64,000 nucleotides of DNA, from contig CAVXHG010000008.1 of the NCBI GenBank assembly GCA_963761525.1, positions 682,001 through 746,000 of the forward strand, written 5' to 3'. Below, piece after piece: positions 18,489 through 27,141 of the stretch. Positions within the stretch are counted from its first letter, which is position 1. Each line of letters opens with the position of its first letter. A program made the translations under genes and the position numbers. The notes beneath the pieces are model-generated. The model did not search any database, was not told the DNA's origin, and was given only the letters and a program-made list of their open reading frames with translations. Source of the DNA: BOG-931 sp963761525. Lineage in GTDB: Bacteria; Pseudomonadota; Alphaproteobacteria; Rhizobiales; Xanthobacteraceae.

Positions 18489-20151
18489 ATGGCTGTGATC
18501 CGATCTTGCATCGCTTGTTGCTTTATAACCTGGACGCTTGCAATTGCCGCGCACGCACAAGGCTATCCGCCCGACGGTCCCAATATTCCTTCTGTAGCCG
18601 GGAGCGAAGATGCGGCGGGTGCATTTGGCCAGGACTTGCCAAACCCGCCCCCTCCCAATGCCTCGGATAAGGAATCCAGATGGAACATGAAGGTTGAGGG
18701 GTTTAACGACAATCAAGGCCGGCCGATCTATCAGCCCCTCGTCGTGAATCAAAATGGCCGCGAGATTCTTTATCTGGGCAATCTAGCCGGAAGTATTGTC
18801 AACCCGCTCACGAAACAAGTTGAAGCGAATGGCACGTCGATCATCGATGTGACCGACGTCCATCATACCAAGTTTCTTTTTCACATCCCCGGACCACCTG
18901 GAAACGTCGGTAGCGCCGGCGCACAGATGGCGCGGGTCTGCTCGGGCGATGTTCTTCCGCATGGTGAGAAGGGCAAATGGTATCTGCTTCGCGCCTACGG
19001 CAATGTCGGCCCTGACGAAGCGCATCAAATCTGGGACGTCACTGACCCGGCTCAGCCAGTGTTCGTCACCACTGTCGTCAGCGGTTTGAGCAACACGCAT
19101 AAAAGCTGGTGGGAATGCGACACCGGAATTGCGTACCTGGTGGCTGGCAGCAAAGCAGACGGTTGGCATCAGAGCGGGTCGGCGCAGCATCTTAAAATCT
19201 ACGATCTAAGCGATCCCCGCCATCCTAAATACATTCGCGATTTTGGTCTTGTCGGCCAACAGCCGGACGCAGATGTCGCGACAGCAAAAAGCTGCACGGC
19301 CGCTCCAGGTCCAAATTGTTACGAGGGCAACAAGAACCCGCCGAGCGGCGTGCACGGTCCCATTTCCATGGGAACTGCCGTTAATCGGGTCTACATGCCT
19401 TACGGGGTCGGCGCTAATGGCGTGATTCAGATACTCGATCGGCAAAAGCTTCTAGCAGGATGCACCATACCAACGGCATCGGCGCAATGCGCGGAGCGGC
19501 CGACACAGGCGGACTTGCTGTACCCGCAGGTGGGCGTCATCGCGATGAACTCCGAAAATGGGGGACACAGCGCGATGCCTGTGCTGAACGTTCCCATGTC
19601 CGAACAGCAAGCTCACTTCGCCGACGGCACACCTCAATCGAAGAACTTGCTGATCGTCAGCTCGGAAGACACCGCCAATAATTGCTTCGGCCAACAGCCG
19701 CACGAGGCCTGGATTCTGGATATTACCGACGAAGCAGCGCCATGGCCGATGGCAACGCTCAACGTGCCTGCCGGAGCCCGGCGATTTCTGCGAGAGGGGA
19801 GCGCGTTTTGGCGCTCACGCGGTTGCCGAGGCGATCTATCCGCCATACTACGGCAAGATCATCGCAGTATCATGGTTCAACGGCGGCGCGCGTCTGTGGG
19901 ACATTCGCGATCCGCGCAATCCGAAGCCGATTGCCTATTACATTCAGGCGCCAAACGAGAACACGACCGCTTCCTGCTCGACGATCAACGGCAAGTCGAC
20001 CTGTCTGAAGGGGACAATGAACGACTACGTCGAGTTCGATGATCGCGGTTATATCTACGCAGCCGATCGTGCCGGATCCGGTGTGACGATCCTCTCATTG
20101 GCGGGTGACGCATTGAAAGTTGTTGCCGCGCCGGCCAAGCAGACTCCCTAA
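18489..20151 (+). pseudogene. Exported LVIVD-repeat/YVTN-type beta-propeller protein, frameshifted
   Basis: The start ATG 18489 gives a signal peptide (MAVIRSCIACCFITWTLAIA, cleavage after AHA). The mature chain has repeated propeller blades such as TSIIDVTDVHHTKFLFHIP, HQIWDVTDPAQPVFV and LKIYDLSDPRHPKYI, the LVIVD pattern of secreted beta-propellers. An extra C at 19771-19772 breaks the frame. Removing it gives NVPAEPGDFCERGARFGAH and continues through ARLWDIRDPRNPKPI to the stop at 20151, about 553 aa. Function unknown, probably periplasmic. The small BamE-like gene 12 bases downstream is likely co-transcribed. Confidence 0.8.
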
Positions 20152-20163
20152 TGGAGCAAGCCA

Positions 20164-20565
20164 ATGACGCTCATGCGGATTGCAGCCGTTATCTTCGCAG
20201 CCTTCGTCACAACGCTGGTGTGGACGCCGCCGGGTATGGCCGCCGACGGACCAAACAATGCAGGAACTAACTTGCATAATTTTCAAAACATAATCCCTGG
20301 TCGCTCTACCAAGTCCGATGTCACGAACTTATTCGGCGCTCCATGGCGAATTGTTCAATTCAACGACTGTGGCATGGCGATGGACGACCAGGCGGACGAG
20401 ACCTGGGAGTATCGTTATGCCGCGCCCGATAGGGATCGCATTCAGGTCGAGTTTGATGACCATGGCGTGGTTCATCTCATCGCCAGGATTCCCAACAACT
20501 CCTCCGACGGCAACGCTTCACAGGTGGAAGTCGCGCCCGAGAAAACCATAAATGATGCGATGTAA
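20164..20565 (+). CDS. Small exported protein with BamE/SmpA-like repeat domain
   Basis: 133 aa. A signal peptide (AAVIFAAFVTTLVWTPPGMAA) is followed by IIPGRSTKSDVTNLFGAPW, the helix-start pattern of SmpA/OmlA (BamE-like) domains, then TWEYRY, the typical following strand. There is no lipobox cysteine, so it is not a canonical BamE lipoprotein. It is coupled to the LVIVD protein upstream. The domain call is by motif only; the role is unknown, presumably periplasmic or outer membrane. Confidence 0.65.
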   Translation: MTLMRIAAVIFAAFVTTLVWTPPGMAADGPNNAGTNLHNFQNIIPGRSTKSDVTNLFGAPWRIVQFNDCGMAMDDQADETWEYRYAAPDRDRIQVEFDDHGVVHLIARIPNNSSDGNASQVEVAPEKTINDAM

Positions 20566-20669
20566 CGGCGACGAACCTATTGGCAGTATCCACCGCTAAT
20601 CCTTGCCGCCGGAACTAATTAGCCCGGCGAAGCGGCCGCGCTTCGTAGCGGCGGGTTGGCCGGGGAACC

Positions 20670-20750
20670 GCTTCGAGTTTAGGGCGTGCACTCATAATAG
20701 ACGCCAGTGGTCCCAATGTCCGCTTCCCGCGGGGCATAACCGACATCCGA
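20670..20750 (+). repeat. Dispersed intergenic repeat, family B, copy 2
   Basis: Shares GCTTCGAGTTTAGGGCGTG, CGCCAGTG, TGTCCGCTTC and ACCGACATCCGA with the copy at 18246-18320, in the same order and spacing. Confidence 0.75.
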
Positions 20751-20830
20751 CGCCACGCCGAATTGGTCGAAAATGATCCAAAGCGGCCATTCGAATTGAC
20801 CGCCGCGCAATAGGCGGTTCAGGCCGGTCC

Positions 20831-20872
20831 TTGACTCCATATGATTGAATATTCAACTATTGAAATTATAAC
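20831..20872 (+). promoter_or_regulatory. Putative marR promoter and autorepression operator
   Basis: A perfect 12-bp palindrome TTGAATATTCAA at 20845-20856 has the form of a MarR-family binding site. TTGACT at 20831-20836 could be a -35 element and the AT-rich stretch after the palindrome holds -10-like hexamers (AACTAT, TATAAC). The site lies directly upstream of the marR start in an otherwise GC-rich region. Binding is an inference from position and symmetry. Confidence 0.65.
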
Positions 20873-20875
20873 TAT

Positions 20876-21502
20876 ATGGATTACTGGATGGCGCGCTTCC
20901 CTCGTAGAGTTCCCCGGCAGGTCGGCAAGTCTCTTGTGGTTGACCTCGGCCCAGGCATCCCGCCGGTACGCCGGATCGCGGCTGCGCTAGCGCGGCGTTT
21001 CAATCAGATATGTGTGACACTCAGCGCAGACTCGGTCGCCGATGCGGACCTGACGCCGCTGCAATTTGCGGTTTTGGCTTATCTCAACAAGAGAGATGGA
21101 CAACCTGGCATAGATCAAAACGCGCTTGCCGCTCGACTCGGCATTGAACGTTCGCATGTCAGTCTGCTTGTCGAAGAGCTTGGCAAGAGGGGGCTGGTAG
21201 AGCGGCGGGTGAACAGCGCCGACCGCCGTGCCCGGATTTTACGGCTCACGGCAAATGGCGAAAGCACATTTGATCGGCTTCGCAAAAAGAACGGCCTCGC
21301 CAACGACCGTGTTCTTGATCCGCTTACGGCGAAGGAGCGTGAGCTTCTGTTCGACATGCTCATTCGCGTCATTCGGCAGAACACGGCATTAGCCCGCCCG
21401 GGTGCCGGCCGGCGCAAACGCCGCGCCAAACAATTGCATCGCAGCAAAGACGGTTCGTCTTCTACCAGGATTCCAAACGCAGCCCTTGCCAAACAGGAGT
21501 AG
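20876..21502 (+). CDS. MarR family transcriptional regulator
   Basis: 208 aa from ATG 20876; an ATG at 20888 is an alternative if the -10 lies very near. The winged helix runs from about residue 60 to 135: LTPLQFAVLAYLNKR, NALAARLGIERSHVSLLVEELGKRGLVER (recognition helix) and NSADRRARILRLTANG (the wing, with the DRR motif). The C-terminal 40 residues are unusually basic. MarR dimers release DNA on binding phenolic or other small ligands. The Bug gene starts three bases after its stop, so the regulator probably senses the transported compound or a product of it. Confidence 0.9.
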   Translation: MDYWMARFPRRVPRQVGKSLVVDLGPGIPPVRRIAAALARRFNQICVTLSADSVADADLTPLQFAVLAYLNKRDGQPGIDQNALAARLGIERSHVSLLVEELGKRGLVERRVNSADRRARILRLTANGESTFDRLRKKNGLANDRVLDPLTAKERELLFDMLIRVIRQNTALARPGAGRRKRRAKQLHRSKDGSSSTRIPNAALAKQE

Positions 21503-21505
21503 CGC

Positions 21506-22483
21506 ATGATCACCAGGCGGTACGTTCTCTCGAGGTCCGCGCTCACGATCGCTGCCGGGCTTCCCATCAATTTCGCGCAAGCACAATCTTATCCCGACAG
21601 AGTCATCAAACTTATCGTGCCGTTTCCCGCGGGTGGGCCGACCGATATTATGGCACGCGTCGCCGGACAACTGGTATCGTCGGCGCTCGGTCAGAATGTC
21701 GTGGTCGAGAATCGGCCAGGCGCGGGCGGGACGATAGGGTCGCAGGACGTCGCTCACGCCATTCCCGACGGCTACACATTGCTGCTAGGAGGTACCAATA
21801 CGAATGCGATCAACGCGGCAATCTACAAGAATCTCAACTATGATCCGATTGGAGATTTCACGCCGATTGCAGCCATCGCCGCCGATTCTTCCGCCCTTGT
21901 GATTTCGCCATCGCTGCCCGTCAAAACTCTTCAAGAGTTTATCGCCTATCTGAAAGGCAACCCCGGCAAGCTGGCCTGTGGCGCAGTTCTCGGCATCGCA
22001 CCGCATGTCATGGTCGAATATTTCAAGGTCGTGACCGATACCAACATGGTGTTCGTACCCTATAAAGGCGGCCCGGCACTCCTTCCCGATTTGCTGAGCG
22101 GCCAGATTCAGATGACGTTCGGTGCCAAATCATTTTTCCTGCCTCACATCCTGGCCGGTAAGCTGAGGCCGCTGGCAGTGACCAGCGACGAACGGTGGCC
22201 AGAACTTCCAGACGTTCCAACGATGCAGGAGAGCGGCTTTAGCAATTTTCCAGCTTATCAATGGTTCCTGGTGCTCGCTCCGGCCAAAACGCCAGCGGCG
22301 GTGATCAACAAGCTCAACGCGGCGATCAACGACGGATTGAAATCGCCTGACATCCAGGCGCAGTTGGCCAAGCTCGGAACTGAGCCGAGAATTCGATCCC
22401 AGCAAGACTTGGTAAAATTCATGCCTGAAGAGGCCAGGCAATGGGGCGCGATGGTGTCCGCTGCCAAGATCAAGATTGATTAA
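21506..22483 (+). CDS. Bug/TctC-family periplasmic solute-binding protein
   Basis: 325 aa. The signal peptide (RYVLSRSALTIAAGLPINFAQA) is followed by YPDRVIKLIVPFPAGGPTD, VVVENRPGAGGTIGSQ, DGYTLLLGGTNT and VFVPYKGGPALLPDLLSGQ, a full set of Bug motifs. It overlaps the marR transcription unit (three-base gap) and is probably controlled by the palindrome at 20845. No permease genes follow. The frame is intact. Confidence 0.93.
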   Translation: MITRRYVLSRSALTIAAGLPINFAQAQSYPDRVIKLIVPFPAGGPTDIMARVAGQLVSSALGQNVVVENRPGAGGTIGSQDVAHAIPDGYTLLLGGTNTNAINAAIYKNLNYDPIGDFTPIAAIAADSSALVISPSLPVKTLQEFIAYLKGNPGKLACGAVLGIAPHVMVEYFKVVTDTNMVFVPYKGGPALLPDLLSGQIQMTFGAKSFFLPHILAGKLRPLAVTSDERWPELPDVPTMQESGFSNFPAYQWFLVLAPAKTPAAVINKLNAAINDGLKSPDIQAQLAKLGTEPRIRSQQDLVKFMPEEARQWGAMVSAAKIKID

Positions 22484-22530
22484 CGCTTGCGGCTCCAACA
22501 CCGCCAAGACAAGTGGTCCGACGTCCGAGT

Positions 22531-23355
22531 TCAGTCGTCCACGACCAGGTTTGCAGCCGTAACTTCGCCGTCGGTGACGTAGTGATTGACGCGTTTGCTG
22601 CCTAGCTGTTGGCCGGCTTTATATAAATTGATCTCCGCGACAGTTCCGCTCTTTCTCAGCTCATCAATGATGTAATCGCGCTCCGCGTCGGTATTCGAAT
22701 CCGTGGCGTGTGTGATCTGGAACGTGAGCCACGTTAAAGAGATGCCGGTATCTTTGGTGCCTGCTCCGACCCAGTGGACGCATGCGGCGTCGGGCGGACG
22801 GTCGGTGTTCAGCCAGAAACTCGTTTCTCCCAGGTTGGCCTCGGCATGGTCGAGGCTCAAAGCCCAGAATCGAATGTGATGGCGTTTGCGCGGGCTGTTA
22901 TCGATCGCTTTCTGAAAGCCGACGTCCTGACTGCGCCCAAAAAGATAGAGAGTGCTGAAGGGGGCCGTCGGATAAGGAGATTTGAACAGGAATGCGCGAA
23001 CCATTTGCCAGGAGCTTGCCAGACCAAGGCGGTCGGCCTCCGCCCAGCCGGCAAGCTTAAAGGCGGCGTGAAGCTGTTGCAGCGTGCCTGTCAGCACAAG
23101 ATTGACCGGGTCGCCGGGCAATCCGTCCCCGGTAATTGTAAAGCGAGGCACACGTTTGCGCAGGAGAATTTTAAGGCCCATGCGAACGATACGTGGCAGG
23201 ACAATGTAGGCCGCTGCTCCATAAGTGATGGCCAGAGCCAACACCGTCGGCAGCCTTTGATCTGTGACCCTAAAGACAAAAACGATCAGCCAGACAGTGA
23301 ACATGCCCAGCCCTAGAACCGATACGCGGCGCAATAGGCGTATGAGCAATCTCAT
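22531..23355 (-). CDS. LssY C-terminal domain membrane protein
   Basis: 274 aa. Two N-terminal membrane helices (LGLGMFTVWLIVFVFRV and TVLALAITYGAAAYIVLP) precede the LssY_C domain, recognisable from DPVNLVLTGTLQQLHAAF, LYLFGRSQDVGFQKA, RKRHHIRFW and DAERDYIIDEL. LssY was first noted in the Legionella type I secretion (lss) locus; the domain's function is unknown and it is often found in envelope proteins. Single gene, convergent with the MarR-Bug unit. Confidence 0.82.
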   Translation of the reverse strand: MRLLIRLLRRVSVLGLGMFTVWLIVFVFRVTDQRLPTVLALAITYGAAAYIVLPRIVRMGLKILLRKRVPRFTITGDGLPGDPVNLVLTGTLQQLHAAFKLAGWAEADRLGLASSWQMVRAFLFKSPYPTAPFSTLYLFGRSQDVGFQKAIDNSPRKRHHIRFWALSLDHAEANLGETSFWLNTDRPPDAACVHWVGAGTKDTGISLTWLTFQITHATDSNTDAERDYIIDELRKSGTVAEINLYKAGQQLGSKRVNHYVTDGEVTAANLVVDD

Positions 23356-23660
23356 GATCCAGACCGTCAGCGATGCATTTGCATGCTGATAACCTGACTA
23401 ATCTTTATATAAAGCTACAAGGCCAGAGATGGCCCTGGAAAAATCAACGGCGTGCGCTTTGATACGAGCCCGGCGAGGCCGTGAACCTGGTGCAAGAGCC
23501 AAGCTTGCGACGAATTGTTCGTCGATTTGCCAGAGGCATCCAACAGCGACGTCAAGAAAATCCTGAAGCTCCACAGCTTATCCCGGATGAGAAGTATCTT
23601 CTACGTAGCGGCATGATAGGGTGGATTGTGACTCTGTCGAATTCCATTTGAGCATGTAAG
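23356..23660. other. Intergenic region, no gene recognised (305 bp)
   Basis: No frame with coding character. A short inverted repeat CGACGAA/TTCGTCG lies near 23508-23524. The region is the leader of the phosphate transport pair; I looked for a Pho box (two CTGTCAT direct repeats) and did not find a convincing one. Confidence 0.4.
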
Positions 23661-24317
23661 ATGTTGGGTTGGTTTCAAGCACTAATGCCGAAGGAGGAGC
23701 GGTTTTTCACGCTCTTCGAGAAGCACGCCAAAGTGGTTCTGGCCGGCGCCGAAGCCCTCAAGGGTTTGTTGCAGGGCGGCGATGGCGTCGAGAGTTACTG
23801 CAAGCAGGTTTTCCAGCGTGAGGCGGAGGCCGACGAAATAGCCAAGGAAGTGCTGCTGGCGGTGCGGCGTACCTTTATTACGCCATTCGACCGCACCGAT
23901 ATTCAGGATCTGATTTCCTCGATGGACGACGCCATCGACCAGATGAACAAGACGGCCAAAACCATCGCTTTGTTTGAAGTCAACACATTCGAGCCGCCGA
24001 TGCGCGACATGAGCGATGCCATCGTGCAGTCGGCCAAGCTGGTGCTGGAAGCCGTTCCGCTTCTGAGTTCGATCGGCAGCAATGCCAATCGCCTTGGTTC
24101 GCTCACCACACAAATTATCCAGATCGAGGATAAGGCCGACAATATTTGCGATCGTGGCATCAAGGAGCTGTTTCTTGCCAGCCGTGCCGATGGCAGTCAG
24201 GGTAGCGCCATGAAATTCGTGATCGGCTCGGAACTCTACGATCATTTGGAAAAGGTGGTCGATCGCTTGGAGGACGTCGCCAACGAGATCAATTCCATCG
24301 TGGTCGATCAACTCTAA
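23661..24317 (+). CDS. DUF47/PhoU-like accessory protein of PiT transporter
   Basis: 218 aa, all-helical, no membrane segment. It contains LMPKEERFFTLFEKHA at the N-terminus, FITPFDRTDIQDLISSMDD near residues 74-90 (the E/D-rich metal site of PhoU-like bundles) and IIQIEDKADNI near 150. The family is almost always encoded next to PiT phosphate transporters, as here (26 bases upstream of pit), and is thought to regulate them. Cytoplasmic. The pair forms an operon with the small gene at 25353. Confidence 0.92.
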   Translation: MLGWFQALMPKEERFFTLFEKHAKVVLAGAEALKGLLQGGDGVESYCKQVFQREAEADEIAKEVLLAVRRTFITPFDRTDIQDLISSMDDAIDQMNKTAKTIALFEVNTFEPPMRDMSDAIVQSAKLVLEAVPLLSSIGSNANRLGSLTTQIIQIEDKADNICDRGIKELFLASRADGSQGSAMKFVIGSELYDHLEKVVDRLEDVANEINSIVVDQL

Positions 24318-24343
24318 AGCCGCCGAACGCATTCAATCAAGCC

Positions 24344-25348
24344 ATGACCGATGTCCTCGCTCTGCCTCTCCTTGTCGGCCTCGTCATCGTGGCGTTTGTG
24401 TTCGACTTCCTCAACGGGCTACACGATACCGCCAACTCGATAGCGACGCTGGTTTCGACGCGGATGCTGCGGCCGCGCTATGCAGTGATCTGGGCCGCGT
24501 TTTTCAATTTTATTGCTTTCCTCATTTTCGGCGTTCACGTCGCCCGGACTATCGGCGTCGGTATCATCGCGCCGCAGGTCATGGACGCGCATGTGATCTT
24601 CGGTGCGCTGGTTGGCGCCATTGTCTGGAACGTCATCACCTGGTGGGGTGGAATTCCGTCAAGCAGTTCACACGCGCTGATCGGCGGACTGGTCGGTGCC
24701 GGTGTCATGAAGGCAGGCCTCGCATCGATCGTCTGGCCCGGCCTGCTGACCACTGGCGCTTTTATCGTGTTGTCGCCGCTGCTCGGATTTTTGCTGGCGC
24801 TGCTGCTGGTCCTGATCGTGTCGTGGTTGTTCGTTCGCGCCAATCCGCGCGCTGTCGAACCGACCTTCCAGTGGTTGCAATTTGGCGCCGCGTCGCTGAT
24901 CTCGCTCGGTCATGGCGGCAACGATGCGCAGAAGACGATGGGCATCATTGCCGTGCTGCTGTTCTCGCAAGGCTATCTCAGCGGCGATTTCTACGTGCCG
25001 TTCTGGGTGGTCATCAGTTGCCAGGCCGCCATGGGTCTCGGCACCCTGATCGGCGGCTGGCGCATCGTAAAGACGGTCGGCTCGAAGATTACGCGGATGA
25101 CGCCGGTGCAGGGCTGCTGCGCTTCTGCCGGCGGCGCGATCATGCTTTTCGTTGCGACCTTTCTTGGCATTCCAGTATCGACGACCCATACTGTCACTGG
25201 TTCGATCATCGGCGTCGGAGCGGCAAGGAAAGTGTCAGCTGTACGCTGGAATATCGCGGGTAACATCGTGATCGCGTGGATAATCACCTTGCCGGCTTCC
25301 GCGGCCGTTGCCGCGTTGTGCTACCTTGGTTCAAAATGGTTCGGTTAG
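24344..25348 (+). CDS. pit: Inorganic phosphate transporter, PiT family
   Basis: 334 aa, about ten membrane helices. Both family repeats are visible: FDFLNGLHDTANSIATLVSTR at the start and GHGGNDAQKTMGIIA in the second half, plus PSSSSHALIGGLVGAG and PVSTTHTVTGSIIGVGA. PiT proteins take up metal-phosphate complexes with protons across the inner membrane with low affinity. The upstream DUF47 gene supports the assignment. The frame is intact and of normal bacterial length for the short type. Confidence 0.93.
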   Translation: MTDVLALPLLVGLVIVAFVFDFLNGLHDTANSIATLVSTRMLRPRYAVIWAAFFNFIAFLIFGVHVARTIGVGIIAPQVMDAHVIFGALVGAIVWNVITWWGGIPSSSSHALIGGLVGAGVMKAGLASIVWPGLLTTGAFIVLSPLLGFLLALLLVLIVSWLFVRANPRAVEPTFQWLQFGAASLISLGHGGNDAQKTMGIIAVLLFSQGYLSGDFYVPFWVVISCQAAMGLGTLIGGWRIVKTVGSKITRMTPVQGCCASAGGAIMLFVATFLGIPVSTTHTVTGSIIGVGAARKVSAVRWNIAGNIVIAWIITLPASAAVAALCYLGSKWFG

Positions 25349-25352
25349 TGTC

Positions 25353-25556
25353 ATGACTGGCAGCAAACAGAAGGTCAGATTCGAGCTCGGCATGAAAGTA
25401 TCGGTCAGGCGCAGCAATCGGGACCGGATCGGCGTGGTGACGCGGCTCGAAGGCGACTACGTGATCGTCCGATGGACTAGCTCGGAACTCCGCGACGACA
25501 TCGAAGAGTACTATGCCCAGCGTGACGAGGTGACGCCGCTTGCTGGCTGGCTTTAG
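25353..25556 (+). CDS. Small SH3/KOW-like protein
   Basis: 67 aa from ATG 25353, four bases after the pit stop. The pattern GMKVSVRRSNRDRIGVVTRLEGDYVIVRW reads as consecutive short beta strands with a KOW-like turn (DRIGVVTRLEG), followed by an acidic tail. No named family is recognised. Its tight coupling to pit suggests a shared transcript; a regulatory role is speculation. Confidence 0.6.
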   Translation: MTGSKQKVRFELGMKVSVRRSNRDRIGVVTRLEGDYVIVRWTSSELRDDIEEYYAQRDEVTPLAGWL

Positions 25557-25605
25557 AGGAGAGCAACCGATCGGCGGCTGTCGTGTCCGCGGTCGGAAAA
25601 ATCGG

Positions 25606-25650
25606 TTGTCGTCATGGGGGGTGTCGTCATGGGGGTTGTCGTCATGGGAA
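25606..25650 (+). repeat. Short tandem repeat, three 15-bp units
   Basis: Three consecutive copies of TTGTCGTCATGGGGG-like units at 25606-25620, 25621-25635 and 25636-25650 with one to two differences, between the small KOW-like gene and a possible small membrane protein. Confidence 0.8.
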
Positions 25651-25670
25651 TTGTTTGAGTAAGCTTCGTT

Positions 25671-25940
25671 ATGTCAGCCTCTCCAATAGCCGAAGTCGCT
25701 GTATACCTTTTGTATTCAGTCTTAAGTTGCACCGCGGTCCTCGTGCTCTTCGCTTCGGCGGTTGCCCTAATTGCGCTAGCAGTAAGAATAATAATACGGG
25801 AAATCCAAGTTTTAATGGGCGCAACGACTGAAGCTCACCCGTCCGCTAGGGAACCTCGCATCAAGACCTTGGGTCCCGTTGGTGTAGCAGCCGGAAATCG
25901 TGCTCGTCAGATCCGAGGCGCACACAACGAGCGTTTCTAG
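25671..25940 (+). CDS. Possible small membrane protein, hypothetical
   Basis: 89 aa. One long hydrophobic stretch (VYLLYSVLSCTAVLVLFASAVALIALAVRI) covers residues 10-40, possibly two helices, followed by a polar basic tail. No ribosome binding site is obvious and no family is recognised. The coding character is weak but the hydrophobic segment ends cleanly in RIIIRE, as in real small membrane proteins. Confidence 0.35.
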   Translation: MSASPIAEVAVYLLYSVLSCTAVLVLFASAVALIALAVRIIIREIQVLMGATTEAHPSAREPRIKTLGPVGVAAGNRARQIRGAHNERF

Positions 25941-26002
25941 AATGACGTGTTCCGGCTTTACGGAATGCTGCTTTTTCTGTCGCTGCTTCTTACCACAGGA
26001 AC

Positions 26003-26977
26003 TCAGTTGGCCCGCACGAGGCGGTCGCGATCGTGGGGCTTGTGGTAGTCGATGGTGGGGCCGATCGGGATAATCCCGTTGGCGTGGACCGGGCCGGCCT
26101 TGCCGAACACGCCGCGCTTCATGCCGGTGATGTCGCAGACCTCCGCAATGCCGGGCGTCTGATAGAGTTCGCGGAGATAATTCGACAGGTTATGGTATTC
26201 GCTGAGACGGCGCAGGTTGCATTTGTAGCCGACGTAGTAGCAAGGATCGAAGCGCACCAGACTTGGAAACAGCCGCCAGTCGGCTTCGGTCTCCGTGTCG
26301 CCGCACAGATAACGCTGTTGCGAAAGCCGCTCTTCAATCCCGTCCAGCGTCTCGAACAAAACCGTGACGGAACCGTCGTAAGCTTCCTGTGAGATCGAGT
26401 ATCCGCAACCATTGACGGCGTTGTTCACGCCTTTGAGCACCAGTGCGTTGGTCGCGTCGATCTCGGAATGCAGCGGTTCGGGGTAGTAGTCCGGCGTTGG
26501 CTCGGCGATGCCGGCAAATGCGGTGTTGAAGATGCGGATGATCTCGGAGGACTCGTTGTTGACGACGCGCCGGGTCTTGGCATCCCACAGCGTCGGCACG
26601 GTCACGCGCGTGGTGCAGCCGGGTTCGGCAATCGTATAAAGCTCGTGCAGCCAGCGCACGCGTCGGTCGGTGCCGGGCACGATGTGGCCTGCTTCGCCGA
26701 ACGACCAGCCCTGGCCGTTGACCTCCTGAAAGGTGTTGGTCAGCGTCACGAACGGCTCAAGCTTCTTGAGCGTGCGCATCAGTGTCGCGCGGTGTGCCCA
26801 CGGGCAGGCGACGGCGCAGTAAAGATGATAGCGGCCGGGCTCTGCGGGAAACGCGGCGCCGGGCTCGCTGCTGATACGGTCGCGGAAGATCGACGGCCGC
26901 TTGAAGTAGAGACCCTTGTCGTCGTGGTTGATGAGGATGTTCTCGGAGCGCCACTGGCCGTCGACAAGCTGTCCCAT
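26003..26977 (-). CDS. Glutathionyl-hydroquinone reductase (Xi-class GST, YqjG/ECM4 family)
   Basis: 324 aa; ATG 26977 follows GGAGAGA. The catalytic motif CAVACPWAHRATLMR near residues 53-67 contains the active-site Cys of Xi-class GSTs (CPWA). NTFQEVNGQGWSF, VTVPTLWDAKTRRVVNNESSEIIR and DWRLFPSLVRFDPCYYVGYKCN are further family motifs. These enzymes reduce glutathionyl-hydroquinones to hydroquinones in the cytoplasm, a step in quinone or chlorinated aromatic detoxification. A single gene, divergent from the coxLMS set. Confidence 0.92.
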   Translation of the reverse strand: MGQLVDGQWRSENILINHDDKGLYFKRPSIFRDRISSEPGAAFPAEPGRYHLYCAVACPWAHRATLMRTLKKLEPFVTLTNTFQEVNGQGWSFGEAGHIVPGTDRRVRWLHELYTIAEPGCTTRVTVPTLWDAKTRRVVNNESSEIIRIFNTAFAGIAEPTPDYYPEPLHSEIDATNALVLKGVNNAVNGCGYSISQEAYDGSVTVLFETLDGIEERLSQQRYLCGDTETEADWRLFPSLVRFDPCYYVGYKCNLRRLSEYHNLSNYLRELYQTPGIAEVCDITGMKRGVFGKAGPVHANGIIPIGPTIDYHKPHDRDRLVRAN

Positions 26978-27141
26978 GCGCGTCTCTCCGTGGTTGCCGG
27001 GCCGCTATCGGCGTCCTATCCTTACTTTAGCGGAATGTGTAGATAGTGGAGAATGTATAGGCAAGTATGACTTTGGGGAAGGAACGCGTTGGTGGTGCTG
27101 GATCAGCCGATTCCAACCGCGCCGGTCCAGGGGCTTTAGCG

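Larger units (their letters stand above)
20566..20875. other. Intergenic region with repeat and MarR control region (310 bp)
   Basis: No gene is seen. It holds the family B repeat (20670-20750) and the promoter/operator of the marR gene (20831-20875), listed separately. Confidence 0.6.

Noticed and set aside
25606..25650. Three 15-bp units as a CRISPR-like array
   Set aside because: Units are contiguous without spacers and there are no cas genes; a simple tandem repeat.
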